From Desulfatiglans anilini DSM 4660 (lineage in GTDB: Bacteria > Desulfobacterota > DSM-4660 > Desulfatiglandales > Desulfatiglandaceae), in assembly GCF_000422285.1 (NCBI RefSeq), contig NZ_AULM01000003.1, positions 62,001 to 126,000 of the forward strand: a DNA stretch of 64,000 bases. Direction: 5' to 3'. Of the stretch, positions 17,866 through 25,417 are shown piece after piece. Position numbers and translations under genes: made by a program. The notes under the pieces were generated by a model. It was not told the origin of the DNA and did not search any database. It worked only from the letters and a program-made list of their open reading frames with translations. The stretch's first letter is position 1; each line of letters opens with the position of its first letter.

Positions 17866-20046
17866 TCAATGGGACGGACGCTCCACCAGGCCCTGATAAA
17901 GCTCTTCCATATCGCGCAAGAGCCTTTCCTCTGAAAACCGGCGTATTACAAAGGATCTGGCCGCGCGGGCGAATGCTTCCCGCGTATGGTCCTCATTGTG
18001 AAGCAAATACGTCAAGCCGTTGCTGAAACCCCTCGAGTCCCCTTTCGCACACAGAACCCCCCGCTCACACAAGGTAAATCCGCGGTTTGGGATGCTCCTG
18101 ACAGGCTTTCCCAGCAAATCGACGACACCGCCGGCATCCGTGGCGATGACAGGGACCGATGCAGCCATGGCTTCGATCATGGAAACCGGGGTGCCCTCAT
18201 TATCCGAGGTCAGCGCCAGAACGTCAAGATCGGCATAGACCTCGGTCAAGTCCCTGAGCCATCCCGTAAAACGGACATAGGGGGTGATTCCCAGTTCTCT
18301 GCAATAGGTTTCGAGACCGATGCGCATCTCGCCATCGCCGATGACAGCGAATCTCAGATGATCCATCCCTTTTTCTTTGATGCAGCGATTGGCCGCCTCC
18401 AGAAACAGGCGGTGATTCTTGATCGGCACCAAGCGTCCAATGATGCCGACAAGGGCTGTGTCCTCTGAAAATCCGAGGCCGCGCTTGAACCGGCCTTTCC
18501 GTTCGCCGCTCCGGAGAAATGGCGTCAGGTCGAAACCGAGGGGGACGCTCTTGATCTTTTCAGCGGACGCTATGCGGAACTTATACGCCAGATCCTTCTT
18601 CTGTGAGGGGCTGATCGCTATGATGACATCCGTTCGCAGAGCGAGCAACCGCTCGATCCAGACATACAAACCGGAAAGCACCCTGCTGAAGTACCCTTCG
18701 AAAACATGGCCGTGGAAGGTATGAACCATCCGGATTTTTCTCCGGCTGAATAGGTTGTAAAAAATCGCTGCGAGTCGCGCCGTGGTCCCTGCCTTGGCGG
18801 TGTGGGTGTCGACGATGTGCGGTTTTCTCAGGTGCAGGACCTTCAGCACGCTGCGGAAAGCAAGAATGTCCATGAGAGGGCTGATTTCGCGCTGCAGTTC
18901 AGGAATGAAAACCACCTTTTCGGGCAAATCCACAAAAAGGTACCCCATGTCCCCTTCTTGACGCGATATCTTCCCGGTGATCAGCGTTGTCGCAAAACGT
19001 GCCCGATCGAGGTCGCGGGTCAACAGGTGGACATGGATCGCCGGGCCGCCGATATTCAGACGCGCGATAAACCGCACGATTCGGATCTTTCCATCCTGCA
19101 GCCCGCCACCCCGTTTCGATCCCCATGCGTTTCCTTTTCTCCTGAGAAGCCGCCCTCCTCTGCTCAACGCCTGAAAAGTGCAGACAAACAGACATCGTAT
19201 GATGATGCCGATAAACACGAGCGGTTTGAAGAATGCCTGCGAAGGGCTCAAGTACTTCGCAAAGAGTTTGTAGCTGCTTTGATGAAAGGCGAGCACCGAA
19301 CCGAAAACATTCCTTTCGCTGCTCCCCCCCACAAAATGGGTGATGGAGGCCGATGGCAGATAAACGACCCTCCACCCGTTCGCCCACATCCGCCTGCACC
19401 AGTCGGTATCCTCCCAGTACATAAAAAAACGCTCATCGAGATACCCGACTGTCTTGAAGGCCGACCGTCTCACGACCATGCAGGCACCGGAGACCCAGTC
19501 CACCTCCATGGGCGTTTGACCGTCGCAATCCATCGTCCGAACATTTTCGCGTGTAATCCGATTGTTGGGAAAAAGCCTTGAAAAAACGGAGCGGCGCCCG
19601 AAAAACGCCGTCAACGGGGTAGGAAAACCGCGTGCCGAGCCCTGAACGGATCCATCATGATCGAGGATCCTCGGGCCCAGGATCCCAATGTCGGGATGCC
19701 TCTCCATATAATGCAGCATCGTTTCAAAAAAACCCGGATGCACAACCGTATCCGGGTTCAAAACCAGGACGTAGGGCGCCGTGCACAAGGCCAACCCTTT
19801 GTTGACCCCCTTCGCAAACCCGATGTTTCTTCTGTTTTTTTCAATGCTGGCTGCCGGAAATTTCTCGGCGATTCGATCGATGTCATCGTCTTCGCTGTTG
19901 TCTTCCACAAATACCTTGCATCTCAGATCTCCACTTACCGTCTGGATAGAATCCAGGCACTGACTCAGGAGATCGGTGCTCTTGTAGTTGACGATCACCA
20001 CATCAACGGCAGCCTTCTCTAAGGTATCAGGGGAAGATAAACTCAT
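17866..20046 (-). CDS. GT2-GT4 fusion glycosyltransferase
   Basis: A 726-residue bifunctional protein. Residues 14-265 are a rhamnosyltransferase-like GT2 domain: VDVVIVNYKSTDLLSQCLDS, YVLVLNPDTVVHPGFFETML (DXD region) and FFMYWEDTDWCRRMWANGW. A hydrophobic stretch at about 275-300 separates it from a GT4 domain at 320-720, with FIARLNIGGPAIHVHLLTRD, HTHTAKAG-like DTHTAKAGTTARLAA, VGIIGRLVPIKNHRLFLEA and the EX7E-type block NEGTPVSMIEAMAASVPVIA. The two enzymes could add consecutive sugars. The gene precedes lptF and follows gmd on the same strand. The linkage formed and the sugars used are unknown. Confidence 0.9.
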   Translation of the reverse strand: MSLSSPDTLEKAAVDVVIVNYKSTDLLSQCLDSIQTVSGDLRCKVFVEDNSEDDDIDRIAEKFPAASIEKNRRNIGFAKGVNKGLALCTAPYVLVLNPDTVVHPGFFETMLHYMERHPDIGILGPRILDHDGSVQGSARGFPTPLTAFFGRRSVFSRLFPNNRITRENVRTMDCDGQTPMEVDWVSGACMVVRRSAFKTVGYLDERFFMYWEDTDWCRRMWANGWRVVYLPSASITHFVGGSSERNVFGSVLAFHQSSYKLFAKYLSPSQAFFKPLVFIGIIIRCLFVCTFQALSRGGRLLRRKGNAWGSKRGGGLQDGKIRIVRFIARLNIGGPAIHVHLLTRDLDRARFATTLITGKISRQEGDMGYLFVDLPEKVVFIPELQREISPLMDILAFRSVLKVLHLRKPHIVDTHTAKAGTTARLAAIFYNLFSRRKIRMVHTFHGHVFEGYFSRVLSGLYVWIERLLALRTDVIIAISPSQKKDLAYKFRIASAEKIKSVPLGFDLTPFLRSGERKGRFKRGLGFSEDTALVGIIGRLVPIKNHRLFLEAANRCIKEKGMDHLRFAVIGDGEMRIGLETYCRELGITPYVRFTGWLRDLTEVYADLDVLALTSDNEGTPVSMIEAMAASVPVIATDAGGVVDLLGKPVRSIPNRGFTLCERGVLCAKGDSRGFSNGLTYLLHNEDHTREAFARAARSFVIRRFSEERLLRDMEELYQGLVERPSH

Positions 20047-20390
20047 GTTTCATCAAGCATCCGCTTCTTCTGGTTCAGTCAACGTTCTCAGCAAAATCTC
20101 TCACATATGAAACCCACAGCATCATCCCGCAGCCGCAAAACCGTTATGGGGGAACCATGCCACGCGGCAAGCCTGCTCCATAAAGCATGAACTCCACGAC
20201 CCCAAGGCCTCCGGGAAAGGCCTGTACTCTCCGGAACGACCAGGCCCCCAATCCACACAGGATGATTTTCAGCCGGTATAGAGGAGATCAGGCGCTTGTG
20301 TGGCGGCGACCTCCGGGTCGCAGCCACACAGGGAAAAACGCAGATTGACGTCGGGATTGGCAAAAAAGACCATTTCCTGATGGAGACGGC
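20047..20390. other. intergenic region after gmd
   Basis: A 344-bp gap between gmd and the GT2-GT4 fusion gene, both on the minus strand. No protein gene is supported. The one clear structure is the long inverted repeat at 20297-20330. No strong promoter was recognised, so transcription of the downstream gene probably depends on the gmd promoter or on a weak element. Confidence 0.45.
20297..20330. repeat. 14-bp inverted repeat (hairpin)
   Basis: TGTGTGGC at 297-304 and GCGACC at 306-311 pair with GGTCGC at 316-321 and GCCACACA at 323-330, with one internal G/A mismatch and a 4-base loop TCCG. The stem is very stable. Neither strand shows a T-run after it, so it is not a standard intrinsic terminator. 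It could be a processing or attenuation site between gmd and the next gene. Confidence 0.6.
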
Positions 20391-21479
20391 TTATTCGAAA
20401 CGATTGTAGGTTCGGAATCCTGCGCTTCCGCACAGTTGATCCCTCTGGGCCTCCTTGAGATCTTCCCGCACCATGACCTTCACAAGTTCGTCAAAGGGCA
20501 TCCTGGGCGCCCACCCCAGTTCTTCGCGCGCCTTGGCTGCATTGCCGAGCAGCGTATCGACTTCGGTAGGCCTGAAATAACGGGCATCGATCCTCACCCG
20601 GACCTTGCCGGTCGCTTTTTCGATGCCGACCTCGTCTATACCGCTTCCTTCCCACACCAGATCCATGCCGACCTCTCGGAAGGCGCACTCGACGAACTCC
20701 CTCACCGAGTGGTTTTCACCCGTCGCGATCACGTAGTCATCCGGCTTTTCCTGCTGCAGGATCAGCCACATGGCCCGGACGTAGTCGCCCGCGTAGCCCC
20801 AATCCCTCCGGGCATCGAGATTGCCCAGGTAAAACTGCTCCTGGAGCCCGAGCTTGATCCGCGCCACCGCACGGGTGATCTTCCGCGTCACGAAGGTTTC
20901 GCCCCGCACAGGAGACTCGTGATTGAAAAGGATGCCGTTGCAGGCGAACATGCCATAGGCCTCCCTGTAGTTCACGGTAATCCAGTACGCGTAAAGCTTC
21001 GCCACGGCATAAGGGCTGCGGGGATAGAAAGGTGTCTTTTCGCTTTGAGGAGTCTCCTGCACCTTGCCATACAGCTCGCTGGTGGACGCCTGATAGAAGC
21101 GCGTTTTCTCACACAGATCGAGGATTCGGATGGCCTCCAGCAGCCTCAGCGTCCCGAGCGCGTCCCCGTTGGCCGTATACTCGGGGGTCTCGAATGAAAC
21201 CTGGACATGGCTCTGGGCCGCAAGGTTGTATATCTCGTCGGGCTGAACCTCCTGGATGATGCGGATGAGGTTCGTCGCATCCGTCAGATCGCCGTGATGC
21301 ATAAAAAAGCGGACCCCCTCTTCATGCAGGTCACGGTAAAGATGGTCTATCCTGCGCGTGTTGAAAGAAGACGAACGTCTTTTCAATCCATGGACCGTAT
21401 ACCCCTTCTGCAGCAGAAACTCCGCCAGGTACATCCCATCCTGTCCGGTAATCCCTGTGATCATCGCTGTTTTCATCAT
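20391..21479 (-). CDS. gmd: GDP-mannose 4,6-dehydratase
   Basis: A 362-residue extended SDR. The NADP-binding motif is [20 protein letters not shown], followed by [19 protein letters not shown], a signature of Gmd. Catalytic residues appear in [20 protein letters not shown] (Ser/Thr and Glu) and [12 protein letters not shown] (Tyr and Lys). [20 protein letters not shown] is the GDP-mannose-binding block. The enzyme converts GDP-mannose to GDP-4-keto-6-deoxymannose, precursor of GDP-fucose, GDP-rhamnose or GDP-perosamine. Two adjacent ATGs follow GCGAGGG. A well-formed promoter lies about 100 bp upstream. No dedicated downstream reductase or epimerase (RMD, Fcl) is evident in the window, so the final sugar is open. 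Confidence 0.95.
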   Translation of the reverse strand: MMKTAMITGITGQDGMYLAEFLLQKGYTVHGLKRRSSSFNTRRIDHLYRDLHEEGVRFFMHHGDLTDATNLIRIIQEVQPDEIYNLAAQSHVQVSFETPEYTANGDALGTLRLLEAIRILDLCEKTRFYQASTSELYGKVQETPQSEKTPFYPRSPYAVAKLYAYWITVNYREAYGMFACNGILFNHESPVRGETFVTRKITRAVARIKLGLQEQFYLGNLDARRDWGYAGDYVRAMWLILQQEKPDDYVIATGENHSVREFVECAFREVGMDLVWEGSGIDEVGIEKATGKVRVRIDARYFRPTEVDTLLGNAAKAREELGWAPRMPFDELVKVMVREDLKEAQRDQLCGSAGFRTYNRFE

Positions 21480-21574
21480 CCCTCGCCCACCTGGTCAACA
21501 TGCAATTTCCACCAAAAAACAAGGCTCAACCTCACGGCAAGCCACAAAGCGATCCTTTCGCGACATTCGCCCTA

Positions 21575-21603
21575 TTTATAGGGGGAAAATCTCGGCTTGG
21601 CAA
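21575..21603 (-). promoter_or_regulatory. sigma70-type promoter for gmd
   Basis: On the minus strand, TTGCCA at 21603-21598, a 17-base spacer and TATAAA at 21580-21575. It points to gmd, whose start is about 95 bases further. The -10 box is embedded in the 14-bp palindrome CCCTATTTATAGGG. Confidence 0.6.
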
Positions 21604-21719
21604 CGACTAAGATCCATCTTGCAGGCATTTCGCCGGAGAGAAGCACCGGTCCCGCAATGCGACGGGCCCGCGCAATCCCCTCTCGGAAACAGCTTCCCAT
21701 GCCCCCTCGGCGGAAGCTG

Positions 21720-21748
21720 TTGCGAAAACCTGGGAAACGTGCTAGAAA
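21720..21748 (+). promoter_or_regulatory. candidate promoter for the rightward GT2 gene
   Basis: On the plus strand, TTGCGA at 21720-21725, a 17-base spacer and TAGAAA at 21743-21748. The match is moderate. It would give a leader of about 165 bases before the ATG at 21922. Confidence 0.35.
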
Positions 21749-21921
21749 GCGCTATTTTGAAGCAGTGAAGTCTCAACCGCCCGTGAACCGTGCCCGGGCA
21801 TGTGTCGCGTTTTCCTCTCACCGGTGCCCTTTAAATGCGCCGGCATTCCGTTTTCGAAACCTGCATCCGAAGGCTGAGTCAGCCTGTGGGTGCCTTTGGC
21901 TGGGTGCCCCGAAACCTTCCC

Positions 21922-22857
21922 ATGATGATTTCATTTGTCATCCCCGTTTTCAACGAGGAAAAGAGCCTCCGTGAACTATACACCCGTATCTCTGAACATA
22001 TTTCGGAAACGGGCCATGAGTGGGAAATTGTTTTCATAGACGACGGCAGCAACGACCGCTCTTTTTCGATTATCCAATCCCTTTGCGAAGAGAATCCAAG
22101 GGTCAAAGGGATTAAATTCCGGCGCAATTTCGGCAAATCCACCGCTCTGCACGAAGGCTTCAGGATTGCGGGGGGTGAAGTGGTCTTCACGATGGATGCC
22201 GACCTGCAGGACGATCCGAAAGAGATCCCGCGATTTCTGGTCAAGCTCGACGAAGGCTATGACCTCGTCTCAGGATGGAAGGAACAACGCAAGGACCCGG
22301 TTCTATCCAAAAACCTGCCGTCCAAACTGTTTAATTTCATGATCTCGAAATTTTCGGGTCTTGCCCTCCACGATTACAATTGCGGGTTCAAGGCATACCG
22401 CTCCGTCCTGGTGAAGCGGCTTACACTCTACGGTGATTTGCACCGGTATATCCCGGCCATCGCTCACGCCATGGGCTTCAGAGTGGCCGAAATCCCCGTA
22501 GAACATCACGCACGGCCCTACGGCCGCTCGAAGTACGGCCTCGAGCGTTTTTTTCACGGCCTCTTCGATTTCATCACCATCGTATTTCTGACCCGTTTTC
22601 TGAGCCGCCCCATGCATTTCTTCGGTGCCCTTGGTCTAACACTTTTCATGTCAGGCATGTTTATCTGCCTCTATCTGACGCTCCTTTGGGCAGCCGGAGA
22701 ACCCATAGGCGGAAGGCCTCTTTTGAACCTTGGCGTTCTGTTGCTTATTCTTGGCGTGCAAAGCATCTCCATCGGCTTGATTGGTGAAATGATCACGTTC
22801 GGCCATCAATCGCACTCTTCATCAGACGTAGTAGAACGTATTCTCAATGCTTCCTAG
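21922..22857 (+). CDS. polyprenyl-phosphate glycosyltransferase, GtrB/ArnC-like GT2
   Basis: A 311-residue membrane-linked GT2 enzyme: MMISFVIPVFNEEKSL, IVFIDDGSNDRSFSIIQSL, the DXD motif VVFTMDADLQDDPKEIPRFL, and two C-terminal membrane helices (residues about 235-295). This layout is that of GtrB, ArnC and dolichyl-phosphate mannose synthase-like enzymes, which make polyprenyl-phosphate sugars that GT-C transferases use in the periplasm. An ATG 29 codons upstream (21835) is open, but the family starts at the beta strand, so one of the two adjacent ATGs at 21922 is preferred; neither site has a good ribosome-binding sequence. It is followed by a methyltransferase and a flippase-like gene on the same strand. 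Confidence 0.88.
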   Translation: MMISFVIPVFNEEKSLRELYTRISEHISETGHEWEIVFIDDGSNDRSFSIIQSLCEENPRVKGIKFRRNFGKSTALHEGFRIAGGEVVFTMDADLQDDPKEIPRFLVKLDEGYDLVSGWKEQRKDPVLSKNLPSKLFNFMISKFSGLALHDYNCGFKAYRSVLVKRLTLYGDLHRYIPAIAHAMGFRVAEIPVEHHARPYGRSKYGLERFFHGLFDFITIVFLTRFLSRPMHFFGALGLTLFMSGMFICLYLTLLWAAGEPIGGRPLLNLGVLLLILGVQSISIGLIGEMITFGHQSHSSSDVVERILNAS

Positions 22858-23029
22858 GGCGTATCTGCGATTCTCGCAATACCTCTCTCCTTATATATGC
22901 TTTTACAACAGATTTATATATTGATACCCTGTAGTTCCAAATTGATATCTTTTCCCGGCGGACAAATTCGATCAGAAAGCATACTCAGTATGTAATCAGA
23001 GGTAATCCAATCCATCTCCAATCAGGACA

Positions 23030-23659
23030 ATGAACGTAAAACGAAATAATCTGCAAAAATATACCAATAAAAATCCTATTCAAAAGTTTCTTTTGGACAG
23101 GTTTTTTGATCGAATTACCTTTGAACTATCGCTTATTTCGTTCGATCGCGTTTTGGAATTCGGTTGCGGGGAGGGATATTTCCTTGCTGAAATGCGCAAA
23201 CGATCCGCGTATTTTCAGCCCCAATCCTTTCTGGGCGTGGATATACGCAAAGAAGCCATAACCTACGCCTCCGAACTCAATCCGGGATATAGGTTCCTGC
23301 ACCGCAATATCCTTGTTCATCCCCTAACAAGTTTTCGTCCCGATTTAGTCATTGCTTCTGAGGTCCTGGAACACATTCCGTCACCTGCCTTCTGTCTTAC
23401 GCAGCTGAAACAACTTGAGAGCCGCTATTTCCTTCTCACCGTACCCTGGGAACCATGGTTTCGCCTGCTCAATTTCTTACGCGGCAGAGACGTTTCGAGG
23501 TTGGGCAACCACCCAGAACATGTCAACACATGGACACATAAAGGATTTATCCGTTTCATCAGCAGGCATCTCAAGATTCTTCACGCAACTACAAGCTTTC
23601 CGTTCACGATTGTCATCGCATCGCAAAATTACCCTGTATCCCGTCCTTCGCATACATGA
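23030..23659 (+). CDS. class I SAM-dependent methyltransferase
   Basis: A 209-residue methyltransferase with motif I VLEFGCGEGYFLAEM, acidic motif II FLGVDIRKEAI, and the post-motif DLVIASEVLEHIPSPAF, as in Methyltransf_11/23-type enzymes acting on lipid-linked sugars or quinone-like lipids. The start ATG follows AGGACA. Its stop overlaps the start of the flippase-like gene by 4 bp (ATGA), which indicates coupled translation. Together with the GtrB-like gene before it, this suggests methylation of a lipid-linked sugar or of a chain end. The 172-bp gap upstream is AT-rich with no recognised gene. Confidence 0.85.
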   Translation: MNVKRNNLQKYTNKNPIQKFLLDRFFDRITFELSLISFDRVLEFGCGEGYFLAEMRKRSAYFQPQSFLGVDIRKEAITYASELNPGYRFLHRNILVHPLTSFRPDLVIASEVLEHIPSPAFCLTQLKQLESRYFLLTVPWEPWFRLLNFLRGRDVSRLGNHPEHVNTWTHKGFIRFISRHLKILHATTSFPFTIVIASQNYPVSRPSHT

Positions 23660-24567
23660 ACAAAAAACTCCTCAATCTCTTAGGTTATATCGCCACCGTT
23701 GCCCTCTTATCCTGGATCCTCTATCGCTTTCATGATCAAACAGACTGGTCTCTTGTCCTCAAACTATTCCAGCATCCATTTCTAACGTCCGTCCATTTTC
23801 TGCTCCTTTTGGGAACATTTGCCTTTTTTGTCCTTGGATGGCATTTCCTCCTCACCACGCGACGGCTGCAATGCACCTTTTGGAAAGCCGCAGCCATATG
23901 GCTCATCCCCAACCTGGGCAAATACATCCCCGGCAGAGTGTTTCTCCCGATGGCCCGAACTGAACTCCTCTTTCGAAATGGAGTCACCAGAGGGCATGCG
24001 CTCGCTTATTTCATGCTTGAGCAGTCTTTCACCGTCATGGGGGCCTTGCCCTTTGCCCTCATGCCAGCCGTCTTCTTCCTCAAGCGGGAAAGTCCGGTCG
24101 TCCTTCTCTTATGCGTATCGGCGACTCTCCTCTTCCTCTTTCTGGCGGCCCGTCCCAATTTAATCATTTACTCACTAAACATGGCGCTACGCCTTCTCAA
24201 GCGTCCTCCTCTGGACCCGGACTTTGCTCGAATCCCTACCCTACGCCTCACCCTCCTGTATTCCCTTGGTTGGTTCAGCTACGGCCTCTCAGGCCTCGTC
24301 CTCGCCTCCAGCCTCGAATTGCAATTCGACACCTCGGCCTTTGCACTTCCCTGCGCCCTCATCGCAGCCTGGCTCATAGGCTTCCTTTCCATCTTTACCC
24401 CAGGAGGCTTGGGTATCCGTGAAACCGCCACGGTCGCCCTCCTCGCCCCCTTCTTACCCGGACCCGAGGCCCTCATCCTGGCTTTGGTCCTACGCTTTTC
24501 ATGGACACTCATGGAGGTCTTAGGAGTAGCCTTGGGGATTCTTCTTTACCGCAAAATCCACACATGA
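23656..24567 (+). CDS. flippase-like membrane protein (LPG synthase TM / UPF0104 family)
   Basis: A 303-residue polytopic protein with about eight hydrophobic segments. Conserved blocks are WLIPNLGKYIPGRVFLPMAR, LAYFMLEQSF and LSIFTPGGLGIRETATVALL; the PGG-G-RE motif is diagnostic of the lysylphosphatidylglycerol-synthase-TM / AglD family. Members are proposed to flip or handle polyprenyl-phosphate sugars, and they commonly neighbour GtrB-like GT2 genes, as here. It overlaps the methyltransferase stop by 4 bp. The arrangement of a GT2, a methyltransferase and a flippase-like protein fits a periplasmic sugar-modification unit whose GT-C transferase may be the large membrane protein further downstream. 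Confidence 0.88.
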   Translation: MNKKLLNLLGYIATVALLSWILYRFHDQTDWSLVLKLFQHPFLTSVHFLLLLGTFAFFVLGWHFLLTTRRLQCTFWKAAAIWLIPNLGKYIPGRVFLPMARTELLFRNGVTRGHALAYFMLEQSFTVMGALPFALMPAVFFLKRESPVVLLLCVSATLLFLFLAARPNLIIYSLNMALRLLKRPPLDPDFARIPTLRLTLLYSLGWFSYGLSGLVLASSLELQFDTSAFALPCALIAAWLIGFLSIFTPGGLGIRETATVALLAPFLPGPEALILALVLRFSWTLMEVLGVALGILLYRKIHT

Positions 24568-25417
24568 AACCCTTTCCAGACTCCATAATTTTCCATCCCC
24601 GCGCCCGCCTTCTTTCCTTTTACGTTTTGTTTAGCCTCAAGGGATCTCCCCTTTTACTAACAACATGCTCCGAAGAATTCCTTTCAGTGATCTTGAGACA
24701 AATATAATATTTTATTGGCAACTTCCGCATCTATCATCCAATTCCTACATTTATATATAAAAATATGCCTCTCTTTGCTTACGATTTTCTTAACAGTCCC
24801 CATCAAATCCCTCTTCCTCCTCATCTACCCTTAAAAACCAAACAGTATAAACAGAAACAAATCAAATCTTGATTTAAACATAAAATTAATGCAAACGTAC
24901 CCATCCAAACGCCACCGACACCATAAATGATTTAACTCACCATTCGCTTACTTTCCACAACATACAAACTCGCAGCGAGTCATCCAATAGACTTATTATC
25001 ATAAAACCTAAAAATAAAAAAACTTATCGATTAAATCGCATAAATCAATATCGCAATACCAACCTTTCAAAAACATAAATTAGCAATTAGCTAATAGGTG
25101 TCTCTCTTATAAGACATTCTATTAGAAGTAAGCATCCCCAGCAGAAACTCCCTGCACGCAATTTTATGCAGCGAAAATTGCCGCATTCCTGATACCTCTA
25201 ATCATTTTTCTACTTACACATAGATATTTCGAAAATATTTAAAAAACAAATATAAACTACTTTTCACTTCTCAAACTTTATGTTATATTCTACACATTTT
25301 CAATACCAACACGACAAGGCACATATGCTAAACAGTATGTAGTTATGCATTCAATATATATAATTGCATGAAATATTCCATTTTGTTCAACAAACTAATT
25401 TTCCCGCTGGTGAGACA
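24568..25417. other. AT-rich intergenic stretch without a recognised gene
   Basis: About 850 bp, clearly richer in A and T than the flanking locus. No ORF with a plausible start, ribosome-binding site and protein-like composition was found, and no transposase remnant, terminal inverted repeat or tRNA was recognised. A candidate promoter for the next gene is at 25261-25289. The composition resembles that of the gene that follows, so both were probably acquired together. Confidence 0.5.
25261..25289 (+). promoter_or_regulatory. candidate extended -10 promoter
   Basis: TTTTCA at 25261-25266, a 17-base spacer and TATATT at 25284-25289 with TGT directly before the -10 box (extended -10). It lies about 130 bases before the ATG at 25418. 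The surroundings are very AT-rich, so chance matches are likely. Confidence 0.35.

Larger units (their letters stand above)
21480..21921. other. divergent intergenic region
   Basis: A 442-bp gap between gmd (minus) and the GtrB-like gene (plus). It contains the minus-strand promoter at 21575-21603 and a weaker plus-strand candidate at 21720-21748. The -10 box of the first lies within the palindrome CCCTATTTATAGGG, which could be a regulator site. No protein gene is supported here. Confidence 0.45.

Noticed and set aside
24568-25417. Possible remnant of an insertion sequence in the AT-rich gap
   Set aside because: No transposase fragment, terminal inverted repeats or target duplication could be recognised.
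25364-25417. TTG start at 25364 for the AT-rich membrane protein
   Set aside because: It has no ribosome-binding site; the ATG at 25418 just before the first helix is better supported.
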